A stretch of 64,000 nt of DNA from Limnephilus marmoratus. Lineage: Eukaryota; Arthropoda; Insecta; Trichoptera; Limnephilidae. Position 1 is the stretch's first letter. Each line of letters starts with the position of its first letter. The notes beneath the pieces are model-generated. The model had not been told where the DNA came from, ran no database searches, and worked only from the letters and a program-made list of their open reading frames with translations. Made by a program: the position numbers and the translations under genes. Location: positions 49,389,058 through 49,453,057 of the forward strand of contig OU862919.1 of NCBI GenBank assembly GCA_917880885.1. Reading direction: 5' to 3'. Shown piece by piece: positions 20,885 to 31,340 of the stretch.

Positions 20885-22860
20885 AAAGGTAAGTATGTTA
20901 TTAAATACTTGTGATGAATATGTTTATTTAAGGTGATTAATGATTTTACTTTTAAATGCACTTTTGGTTTGCGTGTTTCTAATTTCAGGAGGTAGAGAAT
21001 TGAACAGCTTTGTTGCATTATATTTAAAACTTCTTTGCCTATAAGAAGTTTGACAAACTGGGATGTTAAAATATTTTACGTTTGACTCTCTTAAGGCTCT
21101 TGTGCTTATTCGTTCTTCAAACATGTGTGTATTTTTAAATTGATGAAGCAGGATATTTTTTTAATACAATTTTTGCAGGTTAGGAACATTAAGTGTCTTA
21201 AAAATAAAATCAGTGCTCGTTCTCAACGGACTTTAAGAATAACCTTCAAAATTAGTTTTTGAATCTTTACTAAAGGCTCCAGGCAAGTATTTGTAGCACT
21301 TCCCCAGCTGATAATACCATTTTCAAGTGATGATTGTATAAGAGCACAATAAACTTGTTTCAGTTGTTTTTTATTTAATATATCTCTAACATTTTTAAAG
21401 AAATAGACGAGTTTCCTCAGTTTTGTCGTTAGGTTTGTAACATACGTTCCATTTAAGAAGATCATCTATTTGAATACCAAGATATTTAATACTGTCAACT
21501 CTACTTATAGAAGGACAGGTGCATGGAGTTAATAGGGGGTTACAGCTATGGAGTTTAAGGCTTTGTTGTGAAGGCAAGATCTTATTTGAAATTAGAAATG
21601 TTAGGAATTTAGTTTTGTCTGTATTCAGGGTTAATATGTGAGCATTAAGCCAATTTTTAACAATACGAAAGCCATTTTCTGCCGTCTTAAAGACTTCATC
21701 CCAAGATTTGGCGTGAAATAGCAAAACCGTCTCATCGGCAAAAGTTGTGATTTGTCCACAAATTTGTAGGTTACATAGATCATTAATATAGATTAAGGGA
21801 ACGTACCCATACTACGTGACACTTTTAGGGGGGGGGGGGTCTTCAAAAGGTCACGCTCCATACAAATGAGCGGCGGGTTCCTTAGGATTTTGGTCACCGG
21901 GGGGGGGGGGGGGGGTTAAAAATTGCAAAAAGTTGGTCACGTAGTTTGGGTACGTTCCCTAAGAATGATAAGGGTCCTAGGATGCTACCTTGTGGAACGC
22001 CACAAACTGTTTTTTGGGAACTACTATAGGTACTGTTTATTTTAACACATTGCGTTCGATCAGTTAGATAACTATGAAATAATTGAAGAACTGTATGTGA
22101 TATTCCTAAGTTTATCTTTTATCTTTATCCTCTTAAGTTTATCTAAAAGTATTTTGTGGTTCACAGTATCAAACGCCTTTGCAAGATCAAGGAAAATTGC
22201 TAAACATTTATTTCCTTTGTCAACATTACTTGTATGAAGTCTGTAACTTTAGCGATGGCGTCTGAGGTTGATAAGTTTTGGCGAAAACCAAACTGATTTG
22301 CTGATAATGTTTTACTAGAGTCAAGGTAAGTAATCAATTGATTTCTCAGTATTCCTTCAACAATTTTAGAGAGTGAACTTAGAACACAAATTGGTCTGTA
22401 ATTGGTAATTTCAGTTTTTTTTCCACCTTTAAAAATTGGAGAGATAATACCTTGTTTTATTACATTTGGGAAACAGCCTTGAGTGAAGCTCTTATTAATT
22501 AAGAATTTGAGGGGAACGGCTATATGAGATTTCAGTGATTTTAGTAGTTTACTTGGTATTTTGTCATGTCCAGGTAAAGTCCTCTCTTTCAGTGAGTCGA
22601 TTTCTTTGATGATATCCTCCATCGATACACCTTTTAGAGTAAATTTTGCGTAAGTTTCTTCTCGGAGATTATCATCTGGTGGTGAAGTTTTAGTTTTGCA
22701 GTTGAAGTTTTCTTTTATTTTACTGGCCAGATTTGATCCAACACTGATTCACATTCTGACCATCAATTATAAGTTCCTCAATTTGATCTGTGAATTGTCT
22801 TGCATGTGTTATCTCTTTAAGAATTTGCCAAGTATGATTATTGTTAGTATAACTTGACTA
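20885..22860 (-). pseudogene. Jockey/CR1-type non-LTR retrotransposon, 5'-truncated and broken
   Basis: On the minus strand: RT fingers at 22622-22200 (LPGHDKIPSKLLK, PIFKGGKKTEITNYRPICVL, NQFGFRQNLSTSDAI), the palm at about 21770 (IYINDL, then FADETVLLF where the second catalytic Asp is Glu), the thumb at 21724-21395, frame change near 21430, another piece 21465-21223, and the C-terminal RSFKYNATKLFNSLPPEIRN block at 21124-20924. A G-tract MITE splits the palm at 21797-21959. Several frame changes and the FADE change mean it is inactive. Confidence 0.82.
21797..21959. mobile_element. G-tract MITE family a inserted in the non-LTR palm domain
   Basis: Ends GGGAACGTACCCATACTACG and near-complement, with TAA at 21794-21796 and 21960-21962. 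Removing the element and one TAA restores continuous coding sequence around the IYINDL motif, so the boundaries are secure. Confidence 0.85.
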
Positions 22861-23590
22861 AAACTTATTAAAAACCACATAAAACCAATGACATAAAACA
22901 CGGGAAATATATTAATTATACGAATAGAAGAGTGAATTAGTCAAATTAATAGAAATTACAATAACATTTGAGTAATATTACACACACATCCGCGGAGTGA
23001 ATTTTTTTTCGCGCTTTTCAGCGCGAACGACGAATGCGCAGGCGCCGCCACCTAGCGGTTATGTAGGAAAACAAACAATTTATTATGTACACTATAAAAA
23101 ATTACATTGTTGCCGGATTTAAAACACATTTTAAGAACAAATCTTATTAGTAATATTTCGTGTTTTAGTGTATTTTTGTTTTATTCATGTTGCGGCCGCA
23201 ATAAAGGTTATCGGTCAGGCTGTGGTTTTTTTTTAGTAAGGCTGTTAGTATTTAACAACGAATAAAAAAAAAACAGATTTTTTCTGGATAGGGACACCAT
23301 AATCACCTACCGGTGTGAAATATACTTTAAACCGTCTGCTTGGTTCAATATATTCGCACCTCATAATCCGGAAGCCTCAGTTTCGCGCGAAAAATCAGAA
23401 ACTGCCACTATGGATCAACAAACAACAAACTTAGTTTAGTGAGGCGGGCTACTAACTTTTTGTATAAGATATTATTATTACAATAAACGTAGGTCTTTGT
23501 GCAAAATGCTGTGTAACGATGATCTATGCACATTCAAAGCACTTGCGCGCTTCCGAATCGAAAAGTTTGAGTCGTCTCGAAAAGACTGAT
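22861..23590. other. Gene-poor stretch
   Basis: No supported coding exon. Around 23005-23070 a GC-rich palindrome-like piece (TTCGCGCTTTTCAGCGCGAA) is visible; the rest is AT-rich. Confidence 0.35.
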
Positions 23591-23591
23591 A

Positions 23592-24352
23592 GCCCATCCA
23601 GACTCTCGGCGAGAAGCCCCGAGAACACCCGAGAAGCGAGAATGTGAGGTGTTTCTCGCATTCTCTTTCTCGGGCTCGGCTGTTCTCGGATCATTGTCGG
23701 TAAATTTGGCCGCTTCAAAGGATTTCTCGGGCGAGAAGCGAGAAGGCTACTACACTCACGTTTTGTCTCAGTGTTGTTTAGTGAGCGGTTGAGAGTAGAC
23801 GTGCGATATATTTTTGTTTTTGTTTCGAAAATTTTGTTTCCTTGTATAAAAAATCAACATGAGTTGTAATTTATAGAATATTTTCAATCTGAACCGGTGT
23901 TATGGGATGCAAAACATCGAATTACAAAAGTTTGAACCACGATGCGTGGAACAGACTTGGAGAAATAATGGAGATGAAAGTACCTGAACTCAAAAAGAAA
24001 AAAGATTCCCTTTTTGCTAGTTAACGGAAATATAGAAAAATGGTGAATGATTCCTGCAAATCGGGTGCGGGTGAAAATGAAATTTATAAACCTATATGGT
24101 TTGCATATGACGCTCTGGATTCCTTTCTAAATCAAGGGCTAATTACAACGTTCAACGTCACAACGTTCACAAAATTATAATATGCCATGGCGCACAGAGC
24201 CAAACCTGCTGCATTTTGAATATCGTCTGCGATGTCGTCCTTACCGGATGGGAAACAGATCACGAGTGAGAAAAATGAGAGTGTGGATAAGTGCTTGTTC
24301 TCGCGAGAAGTCTCGGCGAGAAATTCTCGCCAAGACTTCTCGCCGTGTGTCT
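23592..24352. mobile_element. DNA transposon with GAGAAG-rich ends carrying a MADF gene remnant
   Basis: The left end (CCAGACTCTCGGCGAGAAG) and right end (complement of CCAGACACACGGCGAGAAG) form terminal inverted repeats, and both subterminal parts are rich in CGAGAAG or CTTCTCG. A MADF-type remnant lies inside at 23891-24145. Flanks CAT and AAT do not give a clean duplication. A Harbinger relation is inferred from the MADF gene. Confidence 0.55.
23891..24145 (+). pseudogene. MADF-domain protein remnant
   Basis: Read with two frame corrections, the plus strand shows PVLWDAKHRITK, DAWNRLGEIMEM, VPELKKKKDSLFAS, YRKYRKMVNDSCKSG and IYKPIWFAYDALDSFLNQG, the ordered blocks of a MADF DNA-binding domain. 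Frameshifts near 23925 and 24020 break it. Such genes accompany Harbinger transposases. Confidence 0.6.
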
Positions 24353-24367
24353 GGAATCGCCTTGTAA

Positions 24368-24723
24368 ACACTCTACGTTTTCTACCGTTCTCGATGACCT
24401 TGATCGCCCGAATTTTGGTTTTGCCAGCGTTGCACCGATCTCTTCAAACTTTTTGACCCATTTTCGAATGAGAGGAATGCTTGGCGCATCATTGAATTGA
24501 CGAAAACCTCGAATATTGCAGAATCTTCTACGCGCTACAGTCGCCGAATCACCATTTTTATAAAACTCACGCACGCACAGCGCGTGGTCGCTCCCGAGAA
24601 ATGCTCCATAGCGACCGAATTCCCAAGAGCCAGACTACTGATCGACATACCCCCCGTGCCCTCGGAAAATTTGCGTTCACACAGAAAGCAAAACAAATAT
24701 GAACTTTCTTTTGGGACACCCAG
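24368..24723 (-). pseudogene. Tc1/mariner-like transposon 5' end with helix-turn-helix (DUF4817-type) fragment
   Basis: The terminus reads CTGGGTGTCCCAAAAGAAAG after TA on the minus strand. About 150 bases in, a frame starts MREFYKNGDSATVARRRFC and goes on with PSIPLIRKWVKKFEEIGATL and GRSRSSRTVENVE, the N-terminal helix-turn-helix that precedes mariner/Tc3-like transposases in insects. The element breaks off at about 24368 against the previous transposon. Confidence 0.65.
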
Positions 24724-24877
24724 TATTTATTCCTAAACAAGCAGACGGATTAAAAGCTATTCTCATACCTACCGAATATACATACAAAATTTCATGTGCT
24801 TTAATTTTTTCATTAAAACCATATGCATATTTGAGAGTAATACCTACATATTAAAGCTGGGGAATCGCATGCAGATT

Positions 24878-25068
24878 CACTCTTAATTTAAAACCATTTT
24901 TTTTGTTCAGAATGTAACGATCAAATTCCAGTTGTGGATTCATCTGCTAACACATTTTGAAGAAAACCACTCTTTTATTCGAAGTTCAGTTATTAAATAT
25001 TAGTTGCAGGCCAGGTGCTGCCAGAATTAAATAAAAACCATTTTCATGTTCTGAGTGTAGTTTTAATT
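24878..25068. repeat. Repeat D, single unit
   Basis: GATTCACTCTTAATTTAAAA, CCAGTTGTGGATTCATCTGC, TTATTCGAAGT and GAGTGTAGTTTTAATTCACC match the two adjacent units at 30342-30731. Unit length is about 190 bases. Confidence 0.6.
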
Positions 25069-25454
25069 CACCGCAAACATATTTTCAGAATATAACAATA
25101 AATTAAATAATAAGTTGCAAGTAATCAAAGGAAGCCACTCTCCGAGTGTGATTTTACATTTGAGTTGCACACCATATGCTGCAAAATTCTGAGAAATTGA
25201 CAGAAAATTCGGCACACGAGACACACAATTCATGATTTTTTTTTGAAGAACATTGTCACACGTAATAAATTGAGGTTCTAACAAAACCAACAGATTTCAC
25301 ACTGATTAGTTGACTAGTTCGCAGCGTGCATCGCTCACTGCCGCAGGTGTTGCTTGCTTGTTTGTTTTAGAAAATTGAATTGAAATTGAAAAGCCACAAA
25401 AATTAAAATGGATAATGGACTCGCTTTTAATTATATTGGAGGAAAGACATAGAC

Positions 25455-25676
25455 TCATGAATTAAGATCTTGATAGGAGAATGTAATCAAAAAATCTTTC
25501 TTCATCATAAAGTAAATAAGGAAAAAATAATGGTCGCTTCTAAAATCAGAAAATTCTCCAAATATTGGTCGCTTCAAGTTTATTTGGTGAACCCACATTC
25601 TAAGTTTAGTTTTACGTTCTTCTTCTTCTTCTGCCAACAAGCAACTGAGAATGATAATATCTTCGTCAATCTGCAT
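25455..25676 (-). pseudogene. PIF/Harbinger transposase, N-terminal fragment 2
   Basis: RKTKLRMWVHQINLKRPIFG and EFSDF...FFLIYFMMKKDFL align with the same region as the fragment at 18793-19122 (WVHxIN..R..FGEF...YF.M). About 70 residues remain, then stops. Confidence 0.55.
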
Positions 25677-25748
25677 GACAGACGACCGACGTCTACTACA
25701 AAAGTACTCAAACTGAATATAAAATCCTGATACAGTGGCACAGCATGA

Positions 25749-26155
25749 CGACCGGGCGGCGTAGTGCAGCGGTAAGGCGCTTGACTCGCATTCCGAAGGT
25801 CGCGGGATCGAATCCCGGTGTGGCTAATAAATTTTATTTGATTAATTTGTGTATTTCACAATTTATTCATTTAAAATAATATATAGTATATTTGCGGCAC
25901 GTTGCCGAGTGGAAGATACTCTCAGTATCGCCCTGGTGTAAGACCACCATTCAGAATTGAAACGTTGCTTGAAATGGCTTCTGCCGTGTTTGGTGACCAG
26001 ATCTGAATAGCCAGGTACTTCCCCACCTTCCTCTTCCCTATCTCCTTCCCCTCCCCACTGCCTTCAGCCTCACAACATACCGCAATTGGGGATGCCATAG
26101 TCCCACTGGCTCCAGACGGGAGCAGTTGGGACTCTTGTGCGGTATTCATGTAAAA
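25749..26155 (+). mobile_element. Retroposon family A with tRNA-like head and A-rich tail
   Basis: The head 25755-25824 has an A-box-like TAGTGCAGCGGTAAGGCG and a B-box-like GGATCGAATCCC spaced as in a tRNA. A body of 300 bases (GTGGAAGATACT, GGTGACCAGATCTGAATAG, CCAGACGGGAGCAG) and the tail TTCATGTAAAAAAAA follow. Copies: 50063-50406, 54011-54741 and the reversed 7478-8043. A tRNA-derived SINE is the best reading. Confidence 0.7.
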
Positions 26156-26770
26156 AAAATGCCATCTGCAAATCCGTTCAATCCGTTGCGTGCGTGCGTT
26201 GCGGCCGGCGCGGACAGATGGACGCTCACCTTAAATCGACCTTTCAACTGTCAAAAAAAAAACAAAATAGCGCTGAATGGTCATTTGATGATTTTGTCGC
26301 ACGTGAATTTCTGCGAACCAACTGGGCCAACCTACATAAAAACAAAGTATCTGAAAAAAATACATAATATAGTCTTACAATTTTATTAAGTAAATCATTT
26401 AATAGAAAACCACCAAAGAAAACTTGCTCCTGTAAAGCTCTTAAGAACTTCGGACATTATCAAACGGCTTGTCACAAGCACATACGAGTAGTTTTTTTGT
26501 TTGTGGCAAGCATTTTGACGGTCTCCAACGCTTGTGGCTTGTCACAAGCATTGCACAATAATCTGTGTGCTGGCCGTAGGCTTGACACGAATTTATAATT
26601 TTTTTTAAATAGACAAATAAGTACCTACCTGAAGACAAAAAACATTACAAAGAGTGGTGATTAATTAGATATTACGTATCATATAAAACAATTACATAAA
26701 TTAAATTAAATTATTTTAAAATGTGTTTTAATTTTTTTGTCCAATTCGCAGAAATCCATCCGTTTTTTTT
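26156..26770. other. Stretch with TGTCACAAGC repeats, no gene
   Basis: GGCTTGTCACAAGCA occurs at about 26464 and 26534 with inverted and variant forms between. It may be a DNA-transposon end. No coding exon. Confidence 0.35.
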
Positions 26771-27007
26771 AATGTACGTGTAAATCAAATTCAATAATGT
26801 TATTACAAAATTTTGCAAGTATTTTAGTTTTTTATTATTATGACAGCTGTTTCGACATTCAAGGCCATTTTCAAACGTAGTGTACAAACAATATTTATAA
26901 ACAATGTATAAACAGTACGTGGGCAAAATTGTGAAGGCTTATTACCTATTAAAAAAATTAATTCCTTAATGATCTGCGTTTTATAATTTAAAACACAAAT
27001 CAATAAA
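26771..27007 (-). repeat. Repeat R, copy 1 (Penelope-like, hammerhead-like core)
   Basis: The unit runs from AATGTACGTGTAAATC to AACACAAATCAATAAAA and recurs at 29250-29350 plus 29686-29815. On the minus strand at 26880-26841 lies TTTGAAAATGGC, CTTGAAT, GTCGAAACAGCTGTC. The target of the insertion at 28619-29249 is intact here (GTAAATCAAATTC, 26780-26792). Confidence 0.6.
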
Positions 27008-27019
27008 ATAATAATAATA

Positions 27020-28355
27020 AAAATAATAGATAATCCAATAGATCACACTAGTATTAAAAATGATATTAGGATTAAATTTCAAATTAGGATCAGAAAATTT
27101 TTAAAATGCTATCTATCTGCTAAAAATTTAGTAAAAGCAATAAATACTTGGGCAATACCTCTACTAACGTACTCATTTGGCATAATTAAATGGTCCAATA
27201 CAGATTTAGATAGTTTAGAACGATTAATTAGAAGTACGTTAACAAAGTTTAATTGCCATCATCCAAATTCAGCTATAGAACGAATTAATTTACCTAGAAA
27301 TTTAGGATGTAGAGGTGTAGTCAAAATAACATCTTTGAAACACAATCAGGTAGAAATGCTTAGAAATTTTTTCCATAGGAAAGCTAATAGCTCAGAAATG
27401 CACAAAATAATTTGCAAGGCAGATAGAAATATTACACCTTTAAATTTATATGACGAGAATGCCAACATTCTTATAAATACTAACCAGGAATTATTAGATT
27501 CCTGGTCAAATAAAATTATTCACGCAAAACACTTCAATTATCTCAACCAAACGTATGTTGACAAACTTTCGTCAAACAAATGGTTGAGTATTGGAGAGTT
27601 GAGCGCAGAAATAGAAGGATTTATGCTTGCCATTCAAGAAAGAGTAATTAATACTAAAAATTATAGAAAGCATATAATCAAAGATATAAATCAAATTGAT
27701 GATTTATGTAGAAAATGTTTGGCTTTTCCCGAAACTATAGAACATATTATATCGGGATGTTCTGTATTAGCGCCTTCCGAGTATACATTTAGGCACAATC
27801 AGGTTTTAAAAATAATTCACCAAAGTTTGGTAATTAAACATAACTTGATTGACTGCCGTAATATAGTACCATATTATGAATATGAACCAAATTCATTCTT
27901 AGAAAATGAATTTTATAAAATATATTATGATAAAACTATACTAACAGACAGAACAATTAGTCATAATAGACCTGATATAGTTTTACATGACAAAATTAAA
28001 AAAAATAACTTATATCATTGATGTAGCTATTCCAAATTCCTGTAATATTCAAAAAACTATTTCTGAAAAAATAAGAAAATACACAGATTTAGGAAATGAG
28101 ATTAAAAGAATTTGGCATTCTCGGACTATAAAAATATTGCCATTTGTTATTTCGGCCACTGGCATAATACCTAGGAATCTGATTCAAAATTTAAGCATAT
28201 TAGATTTGTCAAAGAATTTGTATATAAAAATGCAAAAATCAGTCATTTTAAATACATGTAGGATTACAAAGGATTTTTTAAATATTTATATTGAGGGATC
28301 AGTAGGATTTATAGGTTCAATTAGAAATGCCACAGAGCCGAACCCTCTGATATGA
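27020..28355 (+). pseudogene. RLE-type non-LTR retrotransposon (R4/Dong-like), RT thumb and endonuclease
   Basis: The open frame from about 27020 shows an RT thumb (NTWAIPLLTYSFGIIKW, ERINLPRNLGCRGVVKI), a linker, a zinc motif CRKC...HIISGC (C-x2-C-x8-H-x4-C), FRHNQVLKIIHQSLV, and NRPDIVL of the restriction-like endonuclease. After an A-run near 27998-28005 the frame shifts and goes on with TYIIDVAIPNSCNIQKTISE to 28355. The RT fingers and palm are missing. It starts in an ATAATAATAA tract; R4/Dong elements insert in TAA repeats, which supports the clade. Truncation and frameshift make it inactive. Confidence 0.75.
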
Positions 28356-28605
28356 AAATATCTGGAGTCGGTGAATTATATTCCCATTTGGTCTCTAGTA
28401 GGTTGACATGTTGTTCTTGTATTATTTTGTATTTATAATACTTACATAGTGCAATTGCATAGCGTGGGTTGACTAGATGATCATTTGGGGAAGTGTGTGA
28501 AAGGGTTTAGTTTTTCCTTCTGTTTTTCCTTTTTTTTTTTTTTTTGGGGGAAAATTTAACCCGGACATTTAAATCTGGTTTATTTCAGCCGAACGTAATG
28601 AACAT
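28356..28605 (+). other. 3' untranslated region of the RLE element and T-rich tract
   Basis: Non-coding sequence after the endonuclease, ending with a T-run at 28527-28544 and then sequence that joins repeat R copy 2 at GTAAATCAAATTC. Confidence 0.4.
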
Positions 28606-28618
28606 GTAAATCAAATTC

Positions 28619-29249
28619 TAAAACTAACTAACTAACTAACCATCACGCCGTTTCCCCGCAGGGGTAGGCAGAGAGGACGGACCGCCAAACAACTCGGTCT
28701 TGGCACACACTCTTTGCCTCACTCACATTCATACATCGTCTCATACATACTCTTCTATTATTCTGACTTTTGACATGGCCCGTCTCAAGTATCTGATTCA
28801 CTTGATCGTGCCATGTCTTCCTCGGGCGTCCCCGACTTCTTCTACCATTCACATTTGCATCATATATTCTTTTTACACTACTTTCTTCGCTCATTCGCTC
28901 TACGTGCCCAAACCATCTGAGGGTCCCTTTCTTAATTTTGCTCATTATACTTACATCAGCCTTACATTCTTTGCGGATATCCACATTTCTAACACGATCA
29001 TACATGGTTTTACCACACATACGTCTCAGGGATCTCATTTCAACAGCATTCAGTTTACTTTCATCCTTCCTCTGCCAGTTCCATGCCTCACTGCCATACA
29101 TCAGGGTAGGTACCAGGACTCCATTGTGGACTGCTAGCTTCGCTTTTTTTGACAGTTTTTTATTAGCGCCAACAGCGTTCAGTCCTCCATTAATGGAGTT
29201 ACCGGCATTTACCCTTCTTTCGATATCTCTATCAGCCTTCCCATCTCTC
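28619..29249 (-). pseudogene. 5'-truncated endonuclease/RT non-LTR insertion with 13-bp duplication
   Basis: GTAAATCAAATTC flanks at 28606-28618 and 29250-29262. The minus strand encodes the RT C-terminus: MYGSEAWNWQRKDESKLNAV, MRSLRRMCGKTMYDRVRN, GTLRWFGHVERMSEESSV, GRPRKTWHDQVNQILE and [13 protein letters not shown], 152 residues without a stop. The 3' end is the GTTAGTTAGTTAG tract. This is the best copy of the family; others are 3998-4440, 35458-35532 and 51650-51730. Confidence 0.85.
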
Positions 29250-29815
29250 GTAAATCAAATTCAATAATGTAATTATAAAGTTTTGCAAGTATTTTAGTTT
29301 TTTATTATTATGACAGCTGTTTCGACATTCAAGGCCATTTTCAAACGTAGTTAGGCCCAGTGGCGGCGGTTTCCTGAAAATGTAGTGATTCACTGATAAT
29401 CCGCACCTATGAGATAACGATTACTAATAATTACATTAGGTAAAAATAATTCCACTAATCTTATTTGGAGAGAAGGTCTATTCTAAAAAGCTGTTTTCGA
29501 AGGGCGAAAACTTCTACATATCGCTTTTTAATTAAAATTTTAATTTTTTTGTACAGATCTTTTTTCAGTACTAAGAAAATAAAAACACAACACAAACTTT
29601 TGGCAAATAAATCTTAAATTTCAACACAAAAAACTCTTTTTTTTACACTGTTTAATTTATTTTATTTTATATTTCATTATAAACGGTATACAAACAATAT
29701 TTATAAACAATGTATAAACAGTACGTGGGCAAAATTGTGAAGGCTTATTACCTATTAAAAAAATTAATTCCTTAATGATCTGCGTTTTATAATTTAAAAC
29801 ACAAATCAATAAAAA
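29250..29815 (-). repeat. Repeat R, copy 2, interrupted at 29351-29685
   Basis: 29263-29350 and 29686-29815 match 26793-26880 and 26883-27007. A 335-base insertion beginning TTAGGCCCAGTGGCGGCGG splits the copy directly after the hammerhead-like core. The insert shares its start with 8840-8905. Confidence 0.6.
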
Positions 29816-30341
29816 AACAAACATATGTAAAATATAGGAATTTGCTATACATTTTGATTAAAAACAGAATTATTCAGTTAGGTTAACCCTTTATAGCAGG
29901 AGTGCTCAAACGGTCGATCGCGAGTGGTTTTTGCGTCGATCTCGAGAATTATTCTCGAAAAATAAATATATTATAAACAGATCTATTCATGGTTTTTGTT
30001 TTAGTTGATCCTCAATTAGGCCTCAATAAGACCGCCCATTTTTCATGCATTTTTGTTTATTATTTATTTGTAGCTTATGTCGTCAATAGTCGCGCCTTTT
30101 TTATTGTTTACTTTACCCTCATCTATGGTGTGTGACGTCACAAGTCCCCATATAAAAAAAATCGTCAATTTGTCGCATATTCATGGTGAAATATTGTCAA
30201 AAATTTAACCCTCCAAGAGCCCGAAGTTATCGATCTAGTTTCTAGTGTGCGGTTTGGTTTATACATGAGTCCGAGTTGTAACTTGAAAGCGATACGAAGT
30301 TTATTAATAAAAAATACAAAATGAGTGCGGTGAAGAGATTC
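29816..30341. other. Stretch with a hAT-like left end at 29899
   Basis: CAGGAGTGCTCAAACGGTCG at 29899 has the form of a hAT terminus (CAGGNGTGxxCAAAC). No matching right end was found before the next repeat. No gene. Confidence 0.35.
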
Positions 30342-30731
30342 ACTCTCAATTTAAAACCAGTTGTGTGATCAGAATATAAAATTCCAGTTGTGGATTCATC
30401 TGCTGACATATTTCGAATGAAAACATTCTCTTATTCGAAGTGCAGTTATAAAATTCTGGTCGCAGACTATGCATGTGCTGCCAGAATAAATAAAAAATAA
30501 TTTTTTGAGTGCAGTTTTAATTCGCCGCATACTTAATTTAAACCAGTTTTGTGTTCACAATGTAAAATTCGAGTTGTGGATTCATCTGCTGTCACATTTC
30601 GAAGGAAAACATTCTATTATTCGAAGTACAGTTATAAAATTCTAGTTGCAGACTATGTATTTGCTGGCAGAATCAAAGAGAAACCATTTTCATATTCTGA
30701 GTGTAGTTTTAATTTACCTCACATATATTTA
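30342..30731. repeat. Repeat D, two tandem units of about 195 bp
   Basis: Unit 1 (30342-30534) and unit 2 (30535-30731) share AATTTAAACCAGTT, AGTTGTGGATTCATCTGCTG, ATTCGAAGT(G/A)CAGTTATAAA and GAGTG(C/T)AGTTTTAATT. A third unit lies at 24878-25068. Confidence 0.7.
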
Positions 30732-30774
30732 ATTTAAACCAGTTTTTTGTTCTCAATATAACTGTGGAGAATTG

Positions 30775-30909
30775 TGGTCTTGGGGGTGAAACTCGGTCGG
30801 GTGGTACCCGGGGTCCCGCCCCCCCTCGCTGCGCCACTGCTTGTGGTCCCTGTCAAAAAAATAAACCTACTAGTGGTCCCGGGTCTAGAAAAGGTCGGGA
30901 ACCACTGCT
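30775..30909. mobile_element. hAT-type remnant, right terminus
   Basis: It ends GGTCGGGAACCACTG, the complement of a CAGTGGTTCCCGACC hAT terminus. The left terminus is not recognisable. G- and C-rich inside. Confidence 0.45.
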
Positions 30910-30981
30910 GTAAAGCGAACGATTTTGAGATAAACATAATAATACATAAAACACTAATAATAAAAAGTGAATTAGATCAGG

Positions 30982-30987
30982 TTTATT
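30982..30987 (-). terminator. Polyadenylation signal of the alkaline phosphatase gene
   Basis: The minus strand reads CAATAAACC 52 bases after the stop codon at 31039, at a suitable distance for the transcript end. Confidence 0.6.
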
Positions 30988-31038
30988 GACTGTTTGAGTA
31001 TTTTGAAGTCACTTTTCTTAAAAGTACATCACTAGGGT

Positions 31039-31340
31039 TCAACACTTAAGAATTACGGATACAATATGAATACAAACTATCATTATAAATGGATTAAATG
31101 TCCGAAAATCACTTTGCACAAGACCCTTACTAAACAACGTCCTTTTGTCTGGCAACTTCCCACTTGGAGATTTTTTAAGGAAAGCGGAGTTGGTGGATAG
31201 CGGAGATGGTCTCTTGAAGGCCTCTACTACGGAGGGAGCACAGGTGTCCTTGAAGGGGCCCATGCAAGCTGCCCGGGCTATAGCGTGGGGTATGTAGGTC
31301 TGATCCACAGTACCGCTGAAGAGTAGGTTTGCCATGGGAC
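31039..31340 (-). CDS. Alp: Alkaline phosphatase exon 9 (C-terminus)
   Basis: Follows TCTGTTGTAG. Encodes [33 protein letters not shown], a basic spacer and the hydrophobic end. TGA at 31041-31039. Confidence 0.9.
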
